Below are positions 1-9,900 of a stretch of DNA of 53,610 nucleotides, piece after piece (positions within the stretch are counted from its first letter, which is position 1; each line of letters opens with the position of its first letter). The stretch covers positions 1 to 53,610 of the forward strand of contig NZ_JOFS01000045.1 in assembly GCF_000719285.1 (NCBI RefSeq), given 5' to 3'. The notes beneath the pieces were generated by a model. That model was not told the origin of the DNA. It was given only the letters and a program-made list of their open reading frames with translations, and made no database searches. Source of the stretch: Streptomyces bicolor (GTDB lineage: Bacteria > Actinomycetota > Actinomycetes > Streptomycetales > Streptomycetaceae). Made by a program: the position numbers and the translations under genes.

Positions 1-392
1 CCAGGGCGGGCCGCTGGAGCATGTGATCGCGGCCAAGGCGGTCTCCTTCAAGGTCGCCGCCTCGGAGGAGTTCAAGGAGCGCCAGCGCCGTACGGTCGAG
101 GGCGCGAAGATCCTCGCCGAGCGGCTGACGGCCGCCGATGCCCGTGCGGCCGGGGTGAACGTGCTCTCGGGGGGCACCGATGTGCATCTGATCCTGGTCG
201 ACCTGCGCGAGTCCGAGCTGGACGGGCAGCAGGCCGAGGACCGCCTCCACGAGGTCGGCATCACCGTCAACCGCAACGCCGTCCCCAACGACCCGCGCCC
301 GCCGATGGTGACGTCGGGCCTGCGCGCGGAGGCCCTGAAGGCCCGGGTCAAGGCCCTGGCCGACAAGCACCCGCTGTACCCCGGACAAGTAG
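1..392 (+). CDS. glyA: Serine hydroxymethyltransferase, C-terminal part (frame broken at the end)
   Basis: This is the C-terminal portion of a PLP-dependent serine hydroxymethyltransferase, which interconverts serine and glycine with tetrahydrofolate in the cytosol. The frame opens at base 2 with [13 protein letters not shown], a family signature, and runs to the usual basic-helix end [11 protein letters not shown]. At bases 383-392 (gga caa gta g) the frame misses a TAG by one base, so the literal reading frame continues to 868, through a strong stem-loop and across sdaA in another frame. A one-base indel near 386-390 would restore an end at LYPGQ-stop. I read the true gene as ending near 392, with the extension being an artefact or a recent frameshift. 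The neighbour sdaA consumes serine, which fits one-carbon and serine metabolism. Confidence 0.9.
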
Positions 393-403
393 TTCCTTTT
401 TGT

Positions 404-445
404 GGGGTGTCCCGCACACTGGTCAGTGAGCGAGCGGGGCACCCC
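404..445 (+). terminator. Stem-loop terminator after glyA
   Basis: A 12-bp stem (404-415 with 434-445, one G-U pair) encloses a second perfect 5-bp stem (417-421 with 424-428). It follows a short T-rich run and lies just after the expected glyA stop. It is probably a rho-independent-type terminator; its presence argues that glyA does not really read on into sdaA. Confidence 0.7.
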
Positions 446-483
446 GCAGAACCTTCTGCACCACCCCGTATTGAGGAGTCCCC

Positions 484-1851
484 GTGGCCATCTCGGTCTT
501 CGACCTGTTCTCGATCGGCATCGGCCCGTCGAGCTCCCACACGGTCGGCCCGATGCGAGCGGCTCGTATGTTCGCCCGTCGGCTGCGCACCGAGGACCTG
601 CTGTCCTCCGTCGCGTCGGTCCGGTCCGAGCTGTACGGCTCGCTCGGCGCGACCGGCCATGGCCATGGCACCCCGAAGGCGGTGCTGCTGGGCCTGGAGG
701 GCTCCTCGCCGCGGACGGTGGACGTGGAGACGGCGGACGAGCGGGTCGAGGCGATCAAGTCGTCGGGCCGGCTCCGGCTGCTCGGCGAGCACGAGATCGC
801 GTTCTCCTTCGACGACGACATGGTCCTGCACCGTCGTAAGGCGCTCCCGTACCACGCGAACGGCATGACGCTGTGGGCGTACGACGCCTCCGGGGCGGAG
901 CTGCTGTCGAAGACGTACTACTCGGTGGGCGGCGGATTCGTCGTCGACGAGGAGGCGGTCGGCGCGGACCGGATCAAGCTGGACGACACGGTGCTGAAGT
1001 ACCCCTTCCGCACGGGCGACGAGCTGCTGCGTCTGACGAAGGAGACGGGCCTGTCGATCTCGTCGCTGATGCTGGAGAACGAGCGGGCGTGGCGCACGGA
1101 GGAGGAGATCCGCGCGGGCCTGCTCGAAATATGGCGGGTGATGCGGGAGTGCGTGTCGCGGGGCATGTCGCGGGAGGGCATCCTCCCCGGCGGCCTGAAG
1201 GTCCGCCGCCGTGCCGCGATGTCCGCCCGCCAACTCCGGGCCGAGGGCGATCCGTTGGCACACGCGATGGAGTGGATCACGCTCTACGCGATGGCCGTGA
1301 ACGAGGAGAACGCGGCCGGCGGACGGGTCGTCACGGCGCCGACCAACGGAGCCGCGGGCATCATCCCCGCCGTGCTCCACTACTACATCGACTTCGTGCC
1401 GGGCGCGGACGAGGACGGGGTGGTCCGCTTCCTGCTGGCCGCCGGCGCCATCGGCATGCTCTTCAAGGAGAACGCCTCCATCTCCGGCGCCGAGGTCGGC
1501 TGCCAGGGCGAGGTCGGCTCGGCCTGCTCGATGGCGGCGGGCGCGCTGGCGGAGGTGCTCGGCGGATCTCCCGAGCAGGTCGAGAACGCGGCGGAGATCG
1601 GCATGGAGCACAACCTCGGGCTCACCTGCGACCCGGTCGGCGGCCTCGTCCAGATCCCCTGCATCGAGCGCAACGGCATGGCCGCGGTCAAGGCGGTCAC
1701 GGCGGCGCGGATGGCGATGCGCGGGGACGGCTCGCACATGGTGTCCCTGGACAAGGTCATCAAGACGATGAAGGACACCGGCGCCGACATGTCCGTGAAG
1801 TACAAGGAGACGGCTCGGGGCGGGCTGGCGGTCAACATCATCGAGTGTTGA
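484..1851 (+). CDS. sdaA: L-serine dehydratase, single-chain [4Fe-4S] type
   Basis: This 455-residue enzyme deaminates L-serine to pyruvate and ammonia. The N-terminal domain begins with the family motif [13 protein letters not shown]. The Fe-S ligands are visible as C340, C382 and C393. Their spacing (42 and 11 residues), and the fact that the protein ends in a cysteine (C455, 115 residues after C340), match the Legionella enzyme, where the terminal Cys closes the cluster as a tail-in-mouth fourth ligand. Length is normal for the single-chain bacterial type. The GTG start at 484 has GAGGAG five bases upstream. It follows glyA in the same direction across a probable terminator, so it likely has its own transcript. 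Identification is secure. Confidence 0.97.
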   Translation: MAISVFDLFSIGIGPSSSHTVGPMRAARMFARRLRTEDLLSSVASVRSELYGSLGATGHGHGTPKAVLLGLEGSSPRTVDVETADERVEAIKSSGRLRLLGEHEIAFSFDDDMVLHRRKALPYHANGMTLWAYDASGAELLSKTYYSVGGGFVVDEEAVGADRIKLDDTVLKYPFRTGDELLRLTKETGLSISSLMLENERAWRTEEEIRAGLLEIWRVMRECVSRGMSREGILPGGLKVRRRAAMSARQLRAEGDPLAHAMEWITLYAMAVNEENAAGGRVVTAPTNGAAGIIPAVLHYYIDFVPGADEDGVVRFLLAAGAIGMLFKENASISGAEVGCQGEVGSACSMAAGALAEVLGGSPEQVENAAEIGMEHNLGLTCDPVGGLVQIPCIERNGMAAVKAVTAARMAMRGDGSHMVSLDKVIKTMKDTGADMSVKYKETARGGLAVNIIEC

Positions 1852-2264
1852 ACAGTCCCTGGGAAATCCCTTGGTTTGAGTGGCGCTGCTGGGGCTATGT
1901 GTCGGCCCATCCCGCAGTGTTCGAGTAGGACTCGTATGAGTAGCGGGTGCTGCGGTGCCACTCCTCACCGGTGAAGGGTCTGTATGCCTCATCTGGCACG
2001 TAGAGCAGGCTCTCCGAGGAAGCTGTCGCTCGACAGGTCGTGTCGGCCGGCCGTCGGCGCCGCGGCCCACGACCCGTTTTTCTGCATCGCCACGGACCTC
2101 AAGCCCAACCGTGGACCGCGGCGGTCCGGCGCGAGACCCTTGCGATCCAGCGACAAGGATCAACCGTCGTTGTCGCGCGGGGTGATGCGGAAATCAAAAT
2201 ATGCGCACCCAACTGGGACACACGGTGTTGGCCCGCAAACCCTGAGGCCCGTAGTCCACAGACA

Positions 2265-2294
2265 GCGGCCGGGCACAACGTCGTGCCCGGCCGC
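2265..2294. terminator. Perfect 12-bp inverted repeat
   Basis: The arms gcggccgggcac (2265-2276) and gtgcccggccgc (2283-2294) are exact reverse complements around a 6-base loop. It is strong enough to terminate transcription in either direction and sits inside the SDR remnant, upstream of the protease gene at 2541. Confidence 0.55.
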
Positions 2295-2357
2295 CCGAAG
2301 CAGCCGTGTGGTTGCCGCACCGATCCCCGTTCCTCCCTCAGCCACGACCACAACACG
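2265..2357 (-). pseudogene. Remnant of a short-chain dehydrogenase/reductase gene
   Basis: On the minus strand the translation contains VVVVAEGGTGIGAATTRLL followed by AAGHDVVPGR, which closely resembles the N-terminal Rossmann TGxxxGIG cofactor-binding segment of SDR enzymes. Only about 31 codons are recognisable; nothing SDR-like continues downstream (lower coordinates) and no catalytic YxxxK is present. This looks like the decayed stub of a gene cut during formation of the island. It could be a chance match, but the contiguous beta-alpha-beta motif makes that unlikely. Confidence 0.55.
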
Positions 2358-2540
2358 CTGATCCAGCGTGGGCGTTCGGCCTCCTGTCACTATCGGATTG
2401 GAGTTCAGCCGAGTACTTGTAGGGACGCAACAGACGTGACGAGTACAGCGGGCCGGCGAAGCGACCGAACGCCTATGTGGCGAGGTCCCTGGCCGTGACG
2501 CAAGTCGGGCTTGCCAAACTGAATCCACAGGAGGGGGCTC

Positions 2541-3359
2541 ATGCGACGGTTCACGGTGAGGCAGGTGGCCGCTGATCTCAGGGCCGGTGCCGGGCCCCTC
2601 GTCCTGGTCTGCGCCGGTGTGTTCGCGGGGTTGGCGCCCCTGCTGGGGCTGGACAGCTGGGTCTCACCGGCCGCTGCGGCAGTGGCGCTGCTGTCCGGCG
2701 TCAACGTGATCCGATCCGACGTGCTCGCGCCGGCGCGCGCCCGGGGCGTCGCGCGCGCCGTCCATCCTCTGCACACGGGTGTCGAGGGGAGCGCCTTCCG
2801 CCCGGTCGCGAACGCCCTGCAGATCGCTGCGGGAGTGTGGGTGGCTCCCGCGCATGTGCTGCACGAAGGGGGCGGCTACCAGGTCGTTCTGCCCGACGGT
2901 GCCGCCCTCCGGCTGCGCCCGTTGCACCGCGAAGCCGGACAGGACCTGGCAGTGTTCGGTTCGGACACCGACTGGCCGTGGACGGCGAGACCGCAATGGT
3001 CCCCGCCCGAGCCGGGTGAGCGGATCACCGTGGTGGGATGGCTGCTGGGCAGCGCCGTGGCAACCGTCCAGGCGGCCACGGATCTCACCGCCCAGGAGAG
3101 CCAGGCGCCCGGACTGGTCACCATGCTCGGCCCGGCGCCGCCGGCGGGCTCGTCCGGTTCGGCCCTCATCGCCGCCCGTACCGGACGGGTGATCGGCGTC
3201 CTCACCGGTGTGGGCGCACTCGACCGACGGCAGAGGCCTCCGGGAGCGGGAGACTCGGGCATCGTCATCGGCGTGCTCCTGGCGACGGTTCCGGTCCGGT
3301 TCCGTTCGCGTGCCGCGGCTTCGACCGCACCGTCCGTCAGCCGAAGAAGAAGTCGCTGA
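2541..3359 (+). CDS. Membrane-anchored trypsin-like serine protease
   Basis: This 272-residue protein starts with two hydrophobic segments (about 18-36 and 41-58) and continues as a small chymotrypsin-fold domain. The probable triad is H105 (VAPAHVL), D135 (QDLAVF) and S205 in the GSSGSAL loop, followed by GRVIGVLTG, the usual strand after the catalytic serine. The domain is short, as in the compact bacterial proteases found beside signalling and conflict genes. The ATG start has a strong AGGAGGGGG site. It is the first gene of the accessory island, and its end overlaps the convergent gene on the minus strand by 23 bases. Substrate is unknown; processing of an effector is one inference from the neighbourhood. 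Confidence 0.75.
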   Translation: MRRFTVRQVAADLRAGAGPLVLVCAGVFAGLAPLLGLDSWVSPAAAAVALLSGVNVIRSDVLAPARARGVARAVHPLHTGVEGSAFRPVANALQIAAGVWVAPAHVLHEGGGYQVVLPDGAALRLRPLHREAGQDLAVFGSDTDWPWTARPQWSPPEPGERITVVGWLLGSAVATVQAATDLTAQESQAPGLVTMLGPAPPAGSSGSALIAARTGRVIGVLTGVGALDRRQRPPGAGDSGIVIGVLLATVPVRFRSRAAASTAPSVSRRRSR

Positions 3360-4059
3360 GCAAGTCCTCCTCCAACGCCTCGCCGTAGTAGGACTCCACG
3401 AAGCACACGACCGTACGGTCCCCCACCTCCCAGGTCTCCTCGATCGGTACCGCCTTGCTCCAGTCGAGGCCCTCCTCCACCTCGGACGGCCAGTTCTCCG
3501 CGGCATCCCAGTAGGCCTCGTTGCACAGCGCGGAGGCTTCCTCCTCGATCACGTCGTCACCCGGGTATCCGAAGCCGTCCTCGAGTTCCGTGTTGGCCAG
3601 GGTCTGCATGTCGTGGGGACCGTCACACGGCACGATCAGGACGTGGGTGAAGCTCTCCGTCTCGTCGACGCAGTCCCCGACGGTGAGTTCGTCGATGTAG
3701 GTCTGATCGGATTCGGGCTCCGGCTCGGGCTCGGGTTCGGACGGCTCGGGCTCGGGTTCGGACGGCTCGGGCGGCTCGGGCGGCTCGTAGGTGTAGTCCT
3801 CGTTAACGCTGTTGGTGGACTCGGTGCCACCACCCTGCGTGAACAGCACAGCGCCCGTCGAGATGCCCACCACGGCGACCAGTACGGCCGCGGCCCGTAG
3901 CCACGGACGTCTGCGCCGGGGAGGTGGGGCGGGCTCCGAGAAGTCGCCAGCCGGCGCGACGGCGGAGGGTGTGTACGGCAGTTGCTCGCCGGGCCAGGGC
4001 CGGTAGGGCGGCTCACGGTCCGGCGGTTCCCCCTGACCGGGGGCGTCGGGCGATCCCAT
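3337..4059 (-). CDS. Single-pass membrane protein with Septum_form-like extracytoplasmic domain
   Basis: From the ATG at 4059 this gives about 240 residues: a proline-rich cytoplasmic N-terminus, an RRRR anchor, one membrane helix (about 56-74), a long Pro-Glu linker made of PEPE repeats, and a C-terminal acidic domain with four cysteines. The block VGDCVD ... VPCDGPHD is typical of the actinobacterial septum-formation-type domain, whose biochemical role is not established. An ATG/GTG slightly upstream (4107 or about 4074) is also possible. Its 3' end overlaps the protease gene at 2541-3359 convergently. It shares an AT-rich divergent control region with the GTPase operon. Confidence 0.7.
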   Translation of the reverse strand: MGSPDAPGQGEPPDREPPYRPWPGEQLPYTPSAVAPAGDFSEPAPPPRRRRPWLRAAAVLVAVVGISTGAVLFTQGGGTESTNSVNEDYTYEPPEPPEPSEPEPEPSEPEPEPEPESDQTYIDELTVGDCVDETESFTHVLIVPCDGPHDMQTLANTELEDGFGYPGDDVIEEEASALCNEAYWDAAENWPSEVEEGLDWSKAVPIEETWEVGDRTVVCFVESYYGEALEEDLLSDFFFG

Positions 4060-4104
4060 GGAGCCATCGTGCACAGCGGGCGGATCCCGTCCACCGTCAA
4101 CGCC

Positions 4105-4180
4105 CAATAAATCATGACTAATTATTTAGTACTCCACCATCCAAGATTGTTTTTCTATTTGCCTTTCTTCGGGTATTCCG
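4105..4180. promoter_or_regulatory. AT-rich divergent control region
   Basis: About 75 bases here are far richer in A/T than anything around them (for example taattatttag and ttgtttttctattt). The region lies between the divergent genes at 4059 and 4265 and probably carries promoters for both, and perhaps an operator or a nucleoid-protein site. I cannot assign -35 and -10 boxes with confidence. Confidence 0.5.
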
Positions 4181-4264
4181 CACCTCTACGGTGGTGCCGC
4201 TTCCGCTCGGGGGCGGAACGTTCACCGGCCGTGTCGACGGCCGGTGCGGGCCGGGAGGTGAGCT

Positions 4265-6949
4265 GTGTCTTTGGGGGAGTTGGCACGCTGTGCGTCGGAT
4301 GCGTCGGAACTGTCCGCGCTGCTGACACGGCATCAGCCGGGCGGCGTCGGATCCGATCCGGCCGTCCGCGAGGCGCATCGCCGGGCGCTCGAAGCGCTGC
4401 GCAGGGCGGAGGAGAGCGCGCAGGCGCCGTTCAGCATCGGTCTGGTCGGGGAGATGAGCGCCGGCAAGTCCCTGCTGCTCGGCTTGCTGTTGGGGTTGCC
4501 CGAACTCCTTCCGGTGGGTGAGGAGGCGGTGACCGGGAACGTCACCCTGATCCATGCCAAGGCGGGGCCCGACCGGGCGCGCGAGTCGTTCGAGTCGGCC
4601 GTCCGCGTCGAGTACTTCAGCCAGGCGCAGGCGCTCGACTATCTGCGCCACCTCAGGGACGAGCTGGCGAACCAGGCCCAGGGCAGCCTGTCGGCACAAG
4701 TCGTCGACCAGTTACGGCAGTTGCCGATCCGGGAGCCCGACTGCGGCGAGCTGCTTCACTTCCGGGACACGTATCTGACCGGCACGCCGGCCCAGTCGCT
4801 CGCTGGAGTGCTCCAGGAACTCGGCTCGCTGGACCAGGCGTTGACACGGATGCACGAGTCCGGCTTTCCGCTGCTCGGGCACACCGCGGAACTCGACGAC
4901 GAACTCGCGCGCGCCGCCGTCGTCCTGCCGGGAGCGGACGCCGAGCGCGGCTCTGATCCCCGCACCCGCCCGTGGTCCGGCGCATCCGCCCGCTCCAGCC
5001 TCGGAGCGCCGCTCTCCGCGGGACTGCTGCGCGCGACGCTCCCTCTGATCCGCAGGGTCGTCCGGGAAGTGCGGGTGGCACCGTCCGTCTGGGACCTCGG
5101 TGACTTTCCCGGCGCGGAGCTTCGCTTTCTCGACTTCCCCGGGCTCAACAGCGACTTCAGCGCCGTACGGGACCAGTACGTGTGCGGTGCGGAACTGCAC
5201 TCGGTGCACACCCTGTTGATGCTGCTCAACGCCGGCGGCGGTGCCAAGGACACACCGCAGCGCATCTTCCGGATGTGGCGCGCGGCGCAGCGGGCGGACT
5301 CCATGGAGGACGCCGTCATCGCGCTGATCAGCCGGTTCCACGACCTTCGCGTCGCCGACCCGGTGCTCGAGCCCTACCTGCGCGGCACCCAGCCGCTCAC
5401 CAGGGAACTGCTGCTGCGCGGCATCCCGGTCCTGCGGGACCTGCTCGCCAGCGCCGATCGGCTGGTGACCCCACAGCATCCGGCCCCGGCGGCCATGGGG
5501 TCGGCCGACCGTGTGCTGCTCACCTCGGCCATGCGGGCGCTGAGTACCGGCGGCCGGCACGAGCGGGTGAGCAAGGAGTTCCGCGACAAGTGCGATCTCG
5601 ACGCCCAGATGCAGAAGGCCGACGGGCGTGCCGCGGTCTGGGGCGAGATCGGCCGGCGGCTCAGCACCGACGCCCTGAGCGGCGGCCTGGACCGGATGCT
5701 CACGGACTTCGCGGACGACGGGGGTCTCGCGCGGCTGCGCCAACGGCTGGGCGACCATGTGACCCGTCACGGTGCCGCGCTCTGCCTGGACCAGTTCGCC
5801 GAACGCCGCAAGGAGGTCGTCCAAGCGCTGCGCGAGCTGTACACGGTCCTGGAGGCGTCGGGCGGACGCAGCCGGGTGGACCACCGCTCCGAGACGGCGG
5901 TGAAGCAGCGCCTGACCACGCTGACGGCCGTGTGGACCGCCGTACGGGACCGGGCGGCCGTAGAACTCCTCGACGCCCACCGGCTGTACGCGCGGCGGAC
6001 CGGAGACACTCCCGGTCCGAGCCTCTTCACGGAGCTGGAACGGGACACCGCCGAGCGGGTCTACACCTGGCCGTCCTGGAACCGGCTGCTCGACACGGTC
6101 CATGAGGAGCATGTGGACCCGCGCCGGCTCCGGGGCGACCACCGGGTGCCCGTGCGGACGGACGAGTTCTTCGCGGAGTTCCGGGACGCGTGCCGCGAGA
6201 TCGAGGCGGCCGGTTCGGCACGGCTGCTGGCCGCGGTGGAGGCCTGGCTGCTAGGTCATCAGCAGCGGGTCGGGGCAGCCGCCCACGAACTGGCGACGGT
6301 GATCACAACCGATGTCTACGACCTGCTGCGCTCCTCGGCCGACGGTGAGCGGCTCGCCGCCCGGCTGCCCCGCGCCGCGTCCCTGCAGTGGCTGCGCGAC
6401 GAGGCGGAGAAGGCGCTGCGCGACACGGATCCGGCGGAACCGCAGGCGGACGACGAGCAGGTGCGCCAGCGCTTCCCGCTGCGCACCGGGCACATCCTGC
6501 CCTGGCATCCGGACAACCTCGTCGGTTCCGCGGCGGACGTCTCGTCCGGGCACCAGACCACCATCGCACGCCACCGGCGAGAGCTGACGGCGATGGTGCT
6601 CCATCAGGCGCTTACGGGACTCGCCCGTCGGCAGCGGCTGGTGGCAGCCCATCTGTGGAGCCAGGCCGACGCCTTCGTCACCGACCTGCGCGCGCCGGCG
6701 CTGACCGGCGCGCTGGTCACCGCGGTCGCCGGGGGCAAGGAGAGCGAACGCGGCCTCACGGGCCTCGCCGAGCAACTGCGCCTGCTCACGGCGGACTCGG
6801 CGTACTCCTGGCAGCCGTCCGAGTGGGATTCGCAGGCCGCCAATCCCTGGGGGTCCGGCGCGCCGTTCGACGGACGGCCCTTTGGCAGAGGGCCTGTTGG
6901 CGGAGGGCCCTTCGACCGAGGGCCCCTTGACGGGGGAGCCACGCCATGA
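4265..6949 (+). CDS. Dynamin-like GTPase (SrfC-like), first gene of a four-gene operon
   Basis: This 894-residue protein has a GTPase domain near the N-terminus: P-loop GEMSAGKS (62-69), G3 motif DFPG at 290-293 and a loose G4 region near 350-356 (ISRFHD) that lacks the normal N/TKxD. The remainder is long and helical with no obvious membrane segment, as in bacterial dynamin-like and SrfC-type virulence-factor proteins. The tail has five Gly/Pro/Phe-rich pentapeptide repeats. The GTG start has GGGAGGTG upstream. Its stop overlaps the next start as ATGA, so it is translationally coupled to the Hsp70-like gene. Size, order and partner resemble the srfC-srfB-srfA set of Gammaproteobacteria; that link is inference. 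Confidence 0.8.
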   Translation: MSLGELARCASDASELSALLTRHQPGGVGSDPAVREAHRRALEALRRAEESAQAPFSIGLVGEMSAGKSLLLGLLLGLPELLPVGEEAVTGNVTLIHAKAGPDRARESFESAVRVEYFSQAQALDYLRHLRDELANQAQGSLSAQVVDQLRQLPIREPDCGELLHFRDTYLTGTPAQSLAGVLQELGSLDQALTRMHESGFPLLGHTAELDDELARAAVVLPGADAERGSDPRTRPWSGASARSSLGAPLSAGLLRATLPLIRRVVREVRVAPSVWDLGDFPGAELRFLDFPGLNSDFSAVRDQYVCGAELHSVHTLLMLLNAGGGAKDTPQRIFRMWRAAQRADSMEDAVIALISRFHDLRVADPVLEPYLRGTQPLTRELLLRGIPVLRDLLASADRLVTPQHPAPAAMGSADRVLLTSAMRALSTGGRHERVSKEFRDKCDLDAQMQKADGRAAVWGEIGRRLSTDALSGGLDRMLTDFADDGGLARLRQRLGDHVTRHGAALCLDQFAERRKEVVQALRELYTVLEASGGRSRVDHRSETAVKQRLTTLTAVWTAVRDRAAVELLDAHRLYARRTGDTPGPSLFTELERDTAERVYTWPSWNRLLDTVHEEHVDPRRLRGDHRVPVRTDEFFAEFRDACREIEAAGSARLLAAVEAWLLGHQQRVGAAAHELATVITTDVYDLLRSSADGERLAARLPRAASLQWLRDEAEKALRDTDPAEPQADDEQVRQRFPLRTGHILPWHPDNLVGSAADVSSGHQTTIARHRRELTAMVLHQALTGLARRQRLVAAHLWSQADAFVTDLRAPALTGALVTAVAGGKESERGLTGLAEQLRLLTADSAYSWQPSEWDSQAANPWGSGAPFDGRPFGRGPVGGGPFDRGPLDGGATP
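6863..6937 (+). repeat. Five 15-bp repeats at the GTPase C-terminus
   Basis: The codons spell PFDGR, PFGRG, PVGGG, PFDRG, PLDGG in succession. It is a short in-frame minisatellite giving a flexible Gly/Pro tail just before the coupled start of the Hsp70-like gene. Confidence 0.7.
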
Positions 6950-9900
6950 CGCTGGAGACCGTGCTGCTGGGTACGGACCCGGCCGGCACCATCGAGCTGC
7001 GCCCCGACGCGCAGGGCCGGTACACGCTGCCCACGGTCCGGCTGGTGCCCACGGATCCGGGCGCCGGTCCGGTGTGGGTGGAGTACTTCACCTGCCGGGC
7101 CGAGGGGCTGCCGCCGTACGCCCGGGACTGGGCCGCGCGCCTGGCCGACGTGTGGGAGGGGGCCGATCCACGCGGCCGCCGCATCGAGGGAACGTACGAC
7201 ATACGGCCGGCCCCGGTCCCGCATCCGGGCTTCGTGGACGCGCACGGGACGACGGCGCTGCGGCTGGTGGTCGACGTGGAGTACTTCCACATCGACCCGC
7301 TGACCGGCCGCGAGGTACGGGGCATCCCCTTCCGGAGCGGCGCCTACGGCACCGTGTCCTTCCTCGCCCCCGCCGCGGCGCCGCCCGACCCACGGACGCC
7401 CGCGGGGCCGGCGCCGACCCTGGCCGTGGACGTCCCCGAGGCGCCGCTGTCCACCGCCGAGCCGGCCGCTCCGGCCGCCCGGTCGCGCAGCCGCGTTCGC
7501 GACAAGGACGACGAGTACCTGGGGCACGCGGCGATCGACTACGGCACCTGCAACTCCACGGTGACGTTGTACGACGGTCAGTTCAAGGTGCGCGAGCCCT
7601 TCTCGCCGGCCCGGGTGGCACGGCTGCGCGCGGGAGTCCTGAAGCATGTGTTGGGCGAGCCGTACCCGGATCTCGTCAGGGACGAGTGGGAGTCCGTGCT
7701 GGCCCTGGCCCAGGCCGGGATGAGCGACGGTGAGACAGCCCATCCCCGGTCCCCGGCCGAGCTCATCGGGGCGGAGGCCGGGACGGCACTGCTGTTCCGG
7801 CTGTGTCTGCTCCTGGAGCAGCGGATCCCGGACTGCTCCCATCTGCTGCGCGCCGAGCTCGCGACGCGTCTGCACCGGTGTTACGACGCCGCGTTCGACG
7901 TGCCGCCGCTGGAACAGATGCGGCTGTTCCCGGTGGAGCTCGGCGATGGTACGGCGGAGGTGTCCAGCCGCCTCGAAGTGCTGTCCACCGCCCCGCTCAC
8001 CGTGCGCCTCGGAGAGCCCGAGCGGCTGGCCGGCTCGGCCATGACGCCGACGGGCGGCGTCGCACAGGGACCCCTGGCCGCCGTGCGCGGGCTCAAACTG
8101 GCGCTAGGCAGGGAACATGTCCTGGACCAACTCCCCGGGAATCCGCCGCCCACCTCGGACCTGCTCATCCAGTCCGCCCTGGGACATCTGGTCGACCGTG
8201 CCGACCGCTACATCTCCCGGCAGGATCCCGGCCGCCTCGGCTCGGGCCGGCTCAACGACTTGGTCGTGACCTACCCGACGGTCGCGACGCCGGACGTGCG
8301 GCGCGCCCTCAAGGCGCTGGTGTCGGAGGGGCTCGGTGTCGACCGGGTGTCGATGCACTTCGACGAGGCCGTGGCCGCCGTCATGTTCTTCGTGATGCGG
8401 GACTTCGGCGGCGATCCGAGCCTGGGCGTGGAGGCGTTCCGAGCCCGCTCCCGTCGGCTGGGGTCCGGGCGCGCCTGGACGCAGAACGTCATGGTCTCCG
8501 ATCTGGGGGGCGGGACTTCGGACCTGGCGTTGCTGACGCTCACCCTGGAGGACACGACCCCCGTCGAGGTGCTGAGGCACCCCCACGCGGAACGGCTCGG
8601 CCGCCACTACACGCTGACGCCCACCGTGCAGGGGTCGAGCGGCCACACCGGCCTGGGCGGCGAGCTGCTGACCCTCTCGGTGTTCCACTGGCTCAAGTCG
8701 GAGCTGGCGGACCGGCTGATCGCCGCGCACCCGGAGCGGTTCCGTTCGGAGCTGCAGGAGGCCAAGTTCGTCTATCTCGACGAAGCCGGTCACTATGTGC
8801 CGGGGAGACTGGCCCAGGATGCCCACTCGGCGCAGTCCGCACTGCGTTCCCAGGCCCGCAGGCTTGCCGAGGCAGCCGTGCCGACCTGCTGGCGGGCGGG
8901 CCCCGCCAGCGAAGTCCAGAGGATGCTCTGGACCTTCGAGCACCTGTGGAAGCTGGCGGAACAGGCGAAGATCCATCTGGGCGGCTCCGAGTCCACGTCG
9001 GCGAGCGGTCCGTCGCCGTACCGCTTCGGCGAGCAGGAGCTGTCGGGTCTGCTGGACAGTCTCGGCTGGGGCGGTGGCCCGCGCACCGGCGTCGAGTTCG
9101 AACTGAACGCCGCCGGCTTCCGGAACCTCGTCAAGGACCATCTGGAAGCCCTCGCCGCCCTAGCCGACGGCCTGCTCAGCGAGCGGCTGCTCGAGGGCGA
9201 TCCGCTCGACCGCGTGATCCTGACCGGCAAGTCCAGTGCCATGCCGCTGGTGCGCGAGGTGCTGATACGGCGTCTCGGAAAGGGCCGCGAACTGGACTGG
9301 GACCCGGCCAACATCGAGGTGGAGCGGGAGTACGCCAAGACGGCGACCTCGATCGGTGCCGCCTGGGCCGAGCAGGTGCGGCAGACCTCCTTCACCTCGG
9401 AGGGGGCCGTGGACGCCCTGAAGGACGGACGCACCATCGTCCAGATCGACGTCGACAACCTGTTCTTCTCACTCCCCTGCCGCTTTGAGCTGGGAATGCT
9501 GGAAGGCGTCGGGGACCGCACTCTGTTCGGTGCCAACACGACGCTGCACCACCGTGTCCACACCGCAGGCGAGCCCCCGGTCCTGGCGGTGCGCAGCGCG
9601 AAGGCCGGGTCCATCCAGGAAGTCATCCGTGTCGTCAGGGTGCGCCAGGGCGCGGACGACATCACGTGGGGGCAGTTCAAGTGTCCCGGACCGCGCGGAC
9701 AACGGGCGAGCGACCCGGCCGGAGGGTCCCCGGCCCGGATCTGGCCGGACAGGATCAAGGCGCGGTACGAGATCACCGTGGACCTCGACGTGTACGCGTA
9801 CTTCTCCCAAGGAGCCCCGCACTACACGGTCGACCCCCGGGGCCCGTCGATCGACGTGTGGAAGAGGCTGGGCAAGTCCGGGCTGCTGAAACGCGGTGAG

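Larger units (their letters stand above)
1852..2540. other. Non-coding left edge of the accessory island
   Basis: I see no intact gene in this 689-base stretch. It holds two small hairpins (1862-1871; 1922-1934), a short-chain dehydrogenase remnant on the minus strand (2265-2357) and a large perfect inverted repeat (2265-2294). Coding statistics are poor in all frames. It probably marks the junction where accessory genes replaced or disrupted backbone sequence after sdaA. The promoter of the gene at 2541 should be in its right part, but I cannot name the hexamers. Confidence 0.5.

Noticed and set aside
1852..2540. tRNA or attachment site at the island border
   Set aside because: No cloverleaf or CCA-adjacent direct repeat was found; no matching repeat was seen near 20924-20986.
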